Positions 1-5,087 of a stretch of 5,087 nucleotides of DNA are shown here, one piece after another. The stretch lies in NCBI GenBank assembly GCA_947385505.1, contig CANDLP010000207.1:1-5087 (forward strand), read 5' to 3'. The notes beneath the pieces are model-generated. The model was not told the DNA's origin and searched no databases. It saw only the letters and a list, made by a program, of their open reading frames with translations. How positions within the stretch are numbered: position 1 is the first letter of the stretch; every line of letters begins with the position of its first letter. This DNA is from an uncultured Clostridia bacterium. Its GTDB lineage: Bacteria > Bacillota > Clostridia > Oscillospirales > Ruminococcaceae. A program made the position numbers and the translations under genes.

Positions 1-21
1 ATTAAAGGAGTGCGGCTTTGA
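1..21 (+). CDS. C-terminal end of an upstream Asp23/YloU-family gene (partial)
   Basis: Read in frame from base 1, the sequence gives I-K-G-V-R-L and then TGA at 19-21. Proteins of the Asp23/YloU family, encoded directly upstream of fakA/yloV in many Firmicutes, commonly end in a strand resembling V-x-V-x-G-V-R-V near the C-terminus, so this tail fits both the family and the position. The stop overlaps the TTG start of fakA as TTGA, and the fakA ribosome binding site lies inside these codons, which would couple the two genes. Asp23/YloU-type proteins are small alkaline-shock-related proteins of unclear biochemical role. Only six residues are visible, so the call rests mainly on gene order. 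It could instead be non-coding leader. Confidence 0.45.
   Translation: MKGVRL
4..10 (+). promoter_or_regulatory. Ribosome binding site of fakA (fixes the TTG start)
   Basis: AAAGGAG at 4-10 is a strong match to the anti-Shine-Dalgarno complement and ends 7 nt before the TTG at 18. This spacing selects TTG over the in-frame ATG at 36-38, which would lie about 25 nt from the site. Confidence 0.8.
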
Positions 22-1667
22 GTATCAGCGGTAAAATGCTCCGCGACGCCATTATATCGGGAGCAAATAATATAGTAAATAATAAAAATACAGTGGACGA
101 ACTTAACGTGTTTCCCGTTCCCGACGGAGATACGGGAACAAATATGTCCATGACCATAAAAAATGCTCTTCCCGAATTAAAAATGATGAGCGACGACGTT
201 ACCGTAAGCGCGGTAGCAAGTGCTACGGCTTCCGCCATGCTCAGAGGCGCGAGAGGAAATTCGGGAGTTATCCTTTCACTTTTGTTCAGAGGATTTTCCA
301 AGGGGTTAAGCGGGAAAACCACCGCCGAAGCGCAGGATATATCAAAATCCTTGAATTTAGGCGTGGAATCGGCTTATAAGTCGGTGATGAAACCCACCGA
401 GGGCACCATTCTTACAGTGGCGAGAGAAAGCGCGGAAGCCGCTTCCAAAAAAGCAGCCGAAGGGGCAGATATTACAGAACTCTTTGACACTATAATTTCA
501 GCCGCCAAAAACTCACTTGATAAAACCCCCGAACTCCTTCCCGTTTTGAAAAAAGCGGGGGTTGTGGACGCCGGCGGAATGGGATTTTTGGTTATAATGG
601 AAGGCATACAGAACGTTGTCAACGGAAAGGGTATTATTGCCGACAATGAAAACGATTCCGAAGTAAAAGGCCCGATTATCACCAACGCCGCCGGAAGCGT
701 ACAGGCTGATATAGAATTCACCTACTGCACCGAATTTTTGGTAAAGAAAAAGCCCGACTGTAAGGACGCAAAGCTTTTGAGAGCGTATCTTGAAACCATC
801 GGCGACTGTGTAGTAGTGGTGGACGACGACGATATAATAAAGGTACACGTTCATACCGAACACCCCGGAAAGGCTTTGGAAGAAGGTTTGTTGTTCGGAA
901 TGCTGGTCAACCTGAAAATAGAAAATATGAAGGAGCAGCATAAAAGTCAGGAAAAAAAGGTAGAAATGGCAAAGATGAAAAAGGCTCAGCCCGCAAAACC
1001 CGAAAATGAATACGGTTTTGTATCGGTGGTAAACGGAGCGGGGCTTGAAGCCATTTTTACCGATCTTGGCGTTGACAGCATAGTAAGAGGCGGTCAGACC
1101 TCCAACCCGTCGACTGAAGACATTGTTGAAGCGATACTTGCCACCCCTGCCAAAAACGTTTTTGTGCTCCCAAATAATAAAAATATAATAATGGCGGCGG
1201 AACAGGCGGTAAAACTCGTTACCGACAGAAAGGTGATCGTTTTACAATCGAGAACGATTCCACAGGGAATTTCCGCAATGATAGCCTTTGACAGTTCCGC
1301 AAGCGTAAAACAAAACGGCGTTAATATGACAAAAGCGCTTGACAAAGTGGGGACGGGTTCTATAACATTTGCGGTGCGCGACAGTGAATTTGACGATAAA
1401 AAGATTAAACAGGGCGATATTCTGGCTATGGAAAACGGCAAGCTTGCGCTGGTGGAGCGCGATGTGAAAAAAGCGCTTGTCAAGATAACAAAAAGGCTTG
1501 TTAAAAGCGATTCCTCATATATAACGGTTATATACGGCTCCGACGTTACCGACGACGACGCGCAGGAAGCGTATGAACTGCTTAAAACGAAGCTTGACGA
1601 CGATCTGGAAATAGTTCTCGTTAACGGCGGCCAACCGATTTATTATTATATTATTTCTGTGGAATAA
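18..1667 (+). CDS. fakA: Fatty acid kinase ATP-binding subunit FakA (DAK2/YloV family)
   Basis: FakA, with a fatty-acid-carrying FakB (DegV-family) partner, phosphorylates fatty acids to acyl-phosphates in the cytoplasm; these enter phospholipid synthesis through PlsX/PlsY. The protein has 549 residues, close to the usual 550 or so. Residues 1-200 are the DhaL/DAK2 kinase domain: the Mg-ATP motif DGDTGTNM is at 36-43, GARGNSGVILS at 77-87, KPTEGTILTVARE at 125-137 and VVDAGGMGF at 183-191. The middle domain (about 230-310) keeps Cys238 and HVH at 278-280, matching the Cys/His/His metal-binding set described in staphylococcal FakA. The C-terminal domain (about 340-549) has RGGQTSNPSTEDI and VLPNNKNIIMAA and ends in GGQPIYYYIISVE, as family members do, so the gene is complete. 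No FakB gene is in the window. Translation starts at a TTG with a good ribosome binding site. A Cys occurs in the GDC triplet at 263-265, where relatives often have Ser. No signal peptide or membrane segment is seen. Confidence 0.95.
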   Translation: MSISGKMLRDAIISGANNIVNNKNTVDELNVFPVPDGDTGTNMSMTIKNALPELKMMSDDVTVSAVASATASAMLRGARGNSGVILSLLFRGFSKGLSGKTTAEAQDISKSLNLGVESAYKSVMKPTEGTILTVARESAEAASKKAAEGADITELFDTIISAAKNSLDKTPELLPVLKKAGVVDAGGMGFLVIMEGIQNVVNGKGIIADNENDSEVKGPIITNAAGSVQADIEFTYCTEFLVKKKPDCKDAKLLRAYLETIGDCVVVVDDDDIIKVHVHTEHPGKALEEGLLFGMLVNLKIENMKEQHKSQEKKVEMAKMKKAQPAKPENEYGFVSVVNGAGLEAIFTDLGVDSIVRGGQTSNPSTEDIVEAILATPAKNVFVLPNNKNIIMAAEQAVKLVTDRKVIVLQSRTIPQGISAMIAFDSSASVKQNGVNMTKALDKVGTGSITFAVRDSEFDDKKIKQGDILAMENGKLALVERDVKKALVKITKRLVKSDSSYITVIYGSDVTDDDAQEAYELLKTKLDDDLEIVLVNGGQPIYYYIISVE

Positions 1668-1693
1668 CTTTTAAAATAACAACTCCTAATAAT

Positions 1694-1731
1694 TTTCAGC
1701 CAAATTTTCTTTAAGGAAAATTTGGCTGAAA
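1694..1731 (+). repeat. Perfect 16-bp inverted repeat (hairpin) between fakA and the acetyltransferase gene
   Basis: The arm at 1694-1709 (TTTCAGCCAAATTTTC) is the exact reverse complement of the arm at 1716-1731, around a 6-nt loop (TTTAAG) that could be shortened by a U-G pair. It sits in the only sizeable gap of the window, 27 nt after the fakA stop and 29 nt before the acetyltransferase start. The 3' arm is followed by an A-rich run, not a T tract, on the plus strand, and no T tract follows on the minus strand. It is therefore not a standard intrinsic terminator. It may set different mRNA levels for the two halves of the operon (stability or processing), bind a dimeric protein, or be a remnant of a small palindromic element. 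Confidence 0.75.
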
Positions 1732-1744
1732 TAATAAAAAGGAA

Positions 1745-1748
1745 AGGA
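1745..1748 (+). promoter_or_regulatory. Likely ribosome binding site of the acetyltransferase gene
   Basis: The purine run AAGGAAAGGA just after the hairpin contains two AGGA cores; the nearer ends at 1748, 12 nt before the ATG at 1761. That spacing is rather long, but no better start lies closer. Confidence 0.5.
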
Positions 1749-1760
1749 CTGATCTTTAAA

Positions 1761-2291
1761 ATGAAACTGCCTGTAATAGAAACGGAAAGACTTATATTGA
1801 GACCTTTGGAGCTATCCGACGCTGAGCATATTTTTAAAAGCTGGACAAGCGATCCGAGGGTAACAAAATACATGATTTATACCACTCACGAATCAGCGGA
1901 GCAAACAAAAGAGTGGCTTGAAAGCGTTGTACAAAAAACGGAAAACAAAGAAAGCAACACTATTGACATAGGATTTCAGCTTAAAGAAAACGGAAAGCTT
2001 ATAGGAACGGGCGGCGCCTATTATATACCCGAAATTGACCGTTGGAGCTTAGGCTACAACCTTGCCTTTGACTATTGGCGTCAAGGCTATACCTCCGAAG
2101 CCATGAAAGGGCTTACGGAATATTTACGCGGTATGGGGATAAAACGCTTTATCTCCGATCACGCCGTTGACAATCCCAACAGCGGCAAGGTGATGGAAAA
2201 AATAGGAATGAAATTCGATCATATGGGAAGCTATACCTGTCATGACGGAAGAACCTTTGAAGCAAAATATTATATTATGGATATGAAATGA
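1761..2291 (+). CDS. GNAT-family N-acetyltransferase (RimJ/RimL-like, Acetyltransf_3 type)
   Basis: This is a predicted cytoplasmic acetyl-CoA-dependent N-acetyltransferase of 176 residues, a normal single-domain length. The start IETERLILRPLELSDAEHIF (6-25) is the characteristic first strand and helix of RimJ/RimL-like proteins. The strand around GKLIGTGGAYY (78-88) and WSLGYNLAFDYWRQGYTSEA (95-114) form the core, where RQGYTSEA is the acetyl-CoA pyrophosphate-binding turn. DNPNSGKVMEKIGMKF (137-152) is the conserved Asn-containing helix followed by the G-F-type ending. The acceptor cannot be told from the sequence; members of this family acetylate ribosomal protein N-termini, antibiotics or small amines. 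The ATG at 1761 was chosen because family similarity begins there; an upstream TTG at 1722 lies within the hairpin arm. The stop overlaps the recG start as ATGA, so the two genes are probably translationally coupled. This gene sits between fakA and recG, where B. subtilis has sdaAB and sdaAA. Confidence 0.88.
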   Translation: MKLPVIETERLILRPLELSDAEHIFKSWTSDPRVTKYMIYTTHESAEQTKEWLESVVQKTENKESNTIDIGFQLKENGKLIGTGGAYYIPEIDRWSLGYNLAFDYWRQGYTSEAMKGLTEYLRGMGIKRFISDHAVDNPNSGKVMEKIGMKFDHMGSYTCHDGRTFEAKYYIMDMK

Positions 2292-3796
2292 TAGTAAACA
2301 ACTCTGAAATAAAAAACATCAAGGGAATAAGCGATAAAAGAGCGGCAATGTACCATAAACTGGGTATTTTTACCACGGAAGATCTGATAGGTTTTTATCC
2401 CAGAGACTATATCGATTATACCGAACCGAAAAAAATATGCGAAATAGAAAACGAAGAGACCTGTGTTTTCAAAGGGGAAATAACAAAAAAGCTTACTCCT
2501 TATTTCGGAAAGGTTACGGTATATCATATCGCGATAAGCGACGGAACGGATGAAATGCTGATAACTTTTTTCAATAACCGTTTTGCCTACGACAAAATCG
2601 TGGAAGGCTACAGCTATCTTTTTTATGGGAAAGTAAACTGCACTTTTGCCAAAAAAGAAGCGTTGTCCCCTCTTTTTATTCTTGCGGACAGTGAGAGCAA
2701 AATTGTCCCAAAATACCATCTTACAGGAGGACTAAGCAACAGCATAATAATTTCAAATATGGCAAACGCGCTTGAAACGGCTGAATTTTCCGATCTTATG
2801 CCGGAAGATATCAAGGAAAAAGAAAATTTGCTTCAGTTAAAGGAATCCGTTTTTAATATACATTTCCCCGAAAATAAGGAAATGCTTGAAAAGGCCAAAA
2901 AGCGTTTAATATTTGAAGAGCTGCTGGTGCTTCAATTGGGGCTGTCGCTGTTGGGAAAACAAAAACGCAAAGAGATTGGCATACCTATGAAAAGGGCGGA
3001 TATAAAAGACTTTTTCGGTTCCCTTCCCTTTCAGCCCACAAATGCCCAGAAAAAAGCCATAAAAGAATGCGTTTCCGATATGCTGAAACCGCTTCCCATG
3101 AACAGGCTGCTTCAGGGAGATGTGGGAAGCGGAAAAACACTGGTTGCCGCGGCTTTAATGTATTTTACCGTGAAAAACGGCTATCAGGCCACATTGATGG
3201 CTCCCACCGAAATACTGGCAAAACAGCACAGAGACACACTGCGCGGTTTTTTAGAGCCGTTGGGAATAAATATCGAGCTTTTGACCGGAGGTCTCAGCGC
3301 AAAGGATAAAAAAACGGCCAGAGAACGTATAAAAAGCGGAGAAGCGCAGATTGTCGTGGGTACGCATGCGCTTATCCAAAAAAATGTGGAATTTTACCGC
3401 TTAGGATTATCTGTAACAGACGAACAGCACCGTTTCGGCGTGGCTCAGCGCTCAAAATTACAGGAAAAAGGCGAAAATCCCCACAGTCTGGTAATGTCCG
3501 CTACGCCCATTCCCCGCACTTTGGCTTTGATGATATACGCCGATCTGGATATATCCATACTGAACGAGATGCCGAAGGGGCGTCTTCCCGTAAAGACCTA
3601 CGGCGTGGACAGCAGCTTTCATCAAAGACTGTACAGATTCATCATAAAATACGTAAAAGAAGGCTATCAGGCTTATATTGTCTGTCCTCACGTGGAAGAG
3701 GGAGCAAGCGACAAGGCTTCGGCGGTAAAATATTTTGAAGAGCTGAAAAACGGTTATCTGTCCGACGTTTCTTTGGGGCTGCTCAACGGAAAATGA
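2288..3796 (+). CDS. recG: ATP-dependent DNA helicase RecG, N-terminal 502 residues (frame-interrupted)
   Basis: RecG is a superfamily 2 helicase that regresses stalled replication forks and processes branched recombination intermediates. The start ATG overlaps the acetyltransferase stop (ATGA), with only a weak GGA ahead of it, so coupled translation is likely. Residues 1-50 hold the usual KGISDKRAAMYHKLGI and FYPRDYIDY elements. About 55-150 is the OB-fold wedge domain that grips the fork (ITFFNNRF, YLFYGKV). Helicase motifs follow: PFQPTNAQ (Q-like), GDVGSGKT Walker A at 277-284, MAPTEILAKQH at 304-314, LLTGG at 331-335, VVGTHALIQ at 356-364, DEQHRFGV (motif II) at 378-385, MSATPIPRT (motif III) at 403-411 and AYIVCPHVEE at 462-471. 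The frame then stops at TGA 3794-3796 right after LLNGK, where intact RecG proteins continue with M-K-x-x-E-K. Motifs V and VI are therefore missing, and this piece alone should not be an active helicase. See the junction entry at 3788-3799. Confidence 0.93.
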   Translation: MIVNNSEIKNIKGISDKRAAMYHKLGIFTTEDLIGFYPRDYIDYTEPKKICEIENEETCVFKGEITKKLTPYFGKVTVYHIAISDGTDEMLITFFNNRFAYDKIVEGYSYLFYGKVNCTFAKKEALSPLFILADSESKIVPKYHLTGGLSNSIIISNMANALETAEFSDLMPEDIKEKENLLQLKESVFNIHFPENKEMLEKAKKRLIFEELLVLQLGLSLLGKQKRKEIGIPMKRADIKDFFGSLPFQPTNAQKKAIKECVSDMLKPLPMNRLLQGDVGSGKTLVAAALMYFTVKNGYQATLMAPTEILAKQHRDTLRGFLEPLGINIELLTGGLSAKDKKTARERIKSGEAQIVVGTHALIQKNVEFYRLGLSVTDEQHRFGVAQRSKLQEKGENPHSLVMSATPIPRTLALMIYADLDISILNEMPKGRLPVKTYGVDSSFHQRLYRFIIKYVKEGYQAYIVCPHVEEGASDKASAVKYFEELKNGYLSDVSLGLLNGK

Positions 3797-3799
3797 AGC
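3788..3799 (+). other. recG: recG reading-frame break: A-tract with overlapping TGA stop and ATG
   Basis: The upstream frame reads GGA AAA TGA (3788-3796); the downstream frame reads AAA ATG AAG (3790-3798). RecG proteins have a continuous G-[KR]-M-K segment here (E. coli has HGRMKPAEK). An extra A in the 3790-3793 run would give GGA AAA ATG AAG and restore one frame. Alternatively a ribosome slipping back one base on A-AAA before the UGA stop would make exactly the same protein. The ATGA overlap also allows termination and restart. No good Shine-Dalgarno is nearby (only GGGG at 3775-3778), and only a weak 4-bp stem (AGTC 3800-3803 with GACT 3811-3814) lies downstream. A one-base deletion, real or from assembly, is the simplest reading. 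Confidence 0.85.
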
Positions 3800-4314
3800 A
3801 GTCGGAAAAAGACTCTGTCATGAACGACTTTAAAGAAAACAAAATATCCGTACTTATAGCGACTACCGTAATAGAGGTGGGAATAGACGTTCCGAACGCC
3901 GTTGTAATGATCATAGAAAACGCCGAGCAGTTCGGCCTTTCACAGCTTCATCAGCTGAGAGGACGCGTAGGACGCGGAAACACACAGTCCCACTGTATCT
4001 TAGTCACAGACAGCCGCGGTGAATACACAAAAGCGCGTATTGACACTATGGTAGCCACATGCGACGGATTTGAGATAGCCAATAAAGATTTGGAGCTAAG
4101 AGGTCCCGGTGATTTTTTCGGCTGCGCACAGCACGGTCTGCCCGCTCTTAAAATAGCGGATATGAACAGGGATATTGAAACCGTTTATCTTGCTCAAAAA
4201 TATTCCGGCGAAATACTTGAGGAGGACGAAAACTTATCTTCGGAAAAAAACATAGGTCTTAAAAAACTGGTGGAAAATTTATTTAAAGCGGGTGAAAAAT
4301 TTGGAATCAACTGA
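3793..4314 (+). CDS. recG: ATP-dependent DNA helicase RecG, C-terminal 173 residues (frame-interrupted)
   Basis: This frame lies in -1 relative to the upstream recG piece and carries the rest of the second helicase domain and the C-terminal region. Counting from the ATG at 3793, TTVIEVGIDVPNA (motif V) is at 24-36, QLHQLRGRVGRG (motif VI with its arginine finger) at 51-62, and GFEIANKDLELRGPGDFFG followed by CAQHG at 92-115. The last block is the RecG translocation (TRG) region that couples ATP hydrolysis to movement on duplex DNA. All residues expected for activity appear intact and the codon usage looks undisturbed, so any inactivation must be recent. With the upstream piece the total is 675 residues, the normal RecG length. 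The ATG at 3793 is native Met inside RecG rather than an evolved start, unless restart at ATGA occurs. The 3' end overlaps rsmE by up to 23 nt. Confidence 0.92.
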   Translation: MKQSEKDSVMNDFKENKISVLIATTVIEVGIDVPNAVVMIIENAEQFGLSQLHQLRGRVGRGNTQSHCILVTDSRGEYTKARIDTMVATCDGFEIANKDLELRGPGDFFGCAQHGLPALKIADMNRDIETVYLAQKYSGEILEEDENLSSEKNIGLKKLVENLFKAGEKFGIN

Positions 4315-5056
4315 CATAAAAAACGAGCGTTGGCGATATCCGCGCTTTTTCGGGGCAACCGACGGAGAAAAAGCGTATATTAACGGCGATGACGCAAAGC
4401 ATATCAGTACTGTCCTGCGTATGGGCGTCGGCGAACTTATAGTGCTTTGCGACAATGAAGACAATGATTATCTTTGCAGGATAATTTATTCTCAAAAAGA
4501 CTCGGTAGAGCTTGACATAGTGGATAAAAGAAAAAACGAAACGGCTCCAACGACGGACATAACTCTTTTTCAATGTCTCCCCAAAAGCGATAAAATGGAT
4601 TTTATCGTACAAAAAGCAACCGAACTTGGCGCTTCGGCAATTGTGCCTGTAATGTCAAAAAGGTGCGTTTCAAGACCCGATGAAAAAAGCATGCCCAAAA
4701 AAATTCAAAGATGGGAAAAAATAGCCGAAGAAGCGTCAAAGCAGTGCGGCGGCGGAAAAATACCTGTCATCTGTGAACTTACGGATTTCAGAAAGGCGGT
4801 TTCGGAATATTCCAAAATCGGCTTGGGCATACTTTTTTATGAATGCGGGGGAAAAAATCTTTCCGAGCTGCCGATAAAGACCGCTTCAAAAATCGGCATT
4901 TTTATAGGCAGCGAGGGAGGTTTTGAAGTGGAGGAAGCGGAATTTGCCAAGGACTGCGGCATAATTACGGCAACCCTCGGTAAAAGAATACTGCGTTGTG
5001 AAACCGCTCCCGTTGCCGCACTCTCTATACTGATGAATTTGACAGGAAATATGTGA
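4292..5056 (+). CDS. rsmE: 16S rRNA (uracil(1498)-N(3))-methyltransferase RsmE
   Basis: RsmE uses S-adenosylmethionine to methylate N3 of U1498 in 16S rRNA of the 30S subunit, close to the decoding region. The protein has 254 residues from GTG 4292, against about 240-250 usual. The N-terminal PUA-like RNA-binding domain has PRFFG at 17-21 and DAKHISTVLRMGVGE at 34-48. The SPOUT methyltransferase domain follows: KSDKMDFIVQKATELGASAIVP, the RWEKIAEEASKQCGGGKIP segment, GSEGGF at 206-211 (relatives usually have GPEGGF) and LGKRILRCETAPVAALSIL at 229-247, the last two forming the knotted cofactor pocket. The start is uncertain: GTG 4292 lacks a close ribosome binding site, whereas TTG 4301 follows GGGTGA (4290-4295) by 5 nt and would give 251 residues. 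Either start lies inside the end of recG, so translation is coupled to it. In many Firmicutes rsmE follows prmA near dnaK/dnaJ, so its place after recG is less usual. No frameshift is seen. Confidence 0.95.
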   Translation: MKNLESTDIKNERWRYPRFFGATDGEKAYINGDDAKHISTVLRMGVGELIVLCDNEDNDYLCRIIYSQKDSVELDIVDKRKNETAPTTDITLFQCLPKSDKMDFIVQKATELGASAIVPVMSKRCVSRPDEKSMPKKIQRWEKIAEEASKQCGGGKIPVICELTDFRKAVSEYSKIGLGILFYECGGKNLSELPIKTASKIGIFIGSEGGFEVEEAEFAKDCGIITATLGKRILRCETAPVAALSILMNLTGNM

Positions 5057-5087
5057 TTTTTTTGTGCAATCTGCTATATTTCCCATA

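Noticed and set aside
822..833. GAC-repeat tract as a possible microsatellite (a similar one is at 1551-1559)
   Set aside because: Only three to four units; they encode Asp runs in loops of FakA and fit normal coding sequence.
1694..1740. Hairpin read as a Rho-independent terminator of fakA
   Set aside because: The stem is AT-rich and is followed by TAATAAAAA rather than a T tract; the opposite strand has no T tract either.
1722..1760. N-terminal extension of the acetyltransferase from a TTG at 1722
   Set aside because: The codons lie in the 3' arm of the hairpin and the ribosome binding site region, with no ribosome binding site of their own. Family similarity begins at the ATG at 1761.
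2270..2719. 149-residue open frame on the minus strand opposite recG, and other minus-strand frames opposite fakA and rsmE
   Set aside because: They lie entirely or almost entirely against strongly conserved plus-strand genes, show no recognisable domain, and have no sensible ribosome binding or operon context.
3067..3309. 80-residue plus-strand frame inside recG
   Set aside because: It is an out-of-frame shadow over the Walker A region of RecG, with basic, low-information composition and no start signal.
5039..5080. Promoter made of TTGACA (5039-5044) and the extended -10-like TGCTATATT (5072-5080)
   Set aside because: The two boxes are 30 nt apart, far from the 16-18 nt needed, and TTGACA lies inside rsmE codons. 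The TGCTATATT alone might serve a downstream gene, but the window ends too soon to judge.
5045..5083. Terminator after rsmE from the seven-T run (5057-5063) or the GGAAATAT/ATATTTCC inverted repeat
   Set aside because: No GC-rich stem precedes the T run, and the 8-bp AT-rich repeat has a 23-nt loop containing the T run, which is the wrong arrangement.

Overview
The window is a compact, all-plus-strand stretch of housekeeping genes from a low-to-moderate-GC Firmicute. It is most likely an anaerobic Clostridia member. The evidence is the AT-rich codon choice (AAA, GAA, ATA), non-ATG starts preceded by AAGGAG-type ribosome binding sites, and the order asp23-like (yloU) - fakA (yloV) - recG, a known Firmicute neighbourhood. 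The exact genus cannot be read from the sequence.

Layout: positions 1-21 appear to be the last codons of an Asp23/YloU-family gene, overlapping the TTG start of fakA (18-1667), the ATP-binding subunit of fatty acid kinase. A 93-nt gap (1668-1760) holds a perfect 16-bp hairpin. It is followed by a GNAT-family N-acetyltransferase (1761-2291) coupled through an ATGA overlap to recG (2288-4314). recG is split by a one-base shift at 3790-3796 into a 502-residue and a 173-residue reading frame, and joined they rebuild a full-length RecG of 675 residues. rsmE (4292-5056), a 16S rRNA m3U1498 methyltransferase, overlaps the recG end. The last 31 nt are non-coding with no feature I can defend.

How the genes work together: there is no single pathway. 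FakA feeds exogenous fatty acids into phospholipid synthesis as acyl-phosphates. RecG remodels stalled replication forks and recombination intermediates. RsmE modifies the small ribosomal subunit, and the GNAT has an unknown acceptor. They look like one co-transcribed block, with very tight junctions except at the hairpin gap. I see no CRISPR array, mobile element, RNA gene or evident novel system. The point most worth attention is the recG reading-frame break. It is a lost A in an A tract, a sequencing error, or, less likely, a recoding or translational-coupling site.
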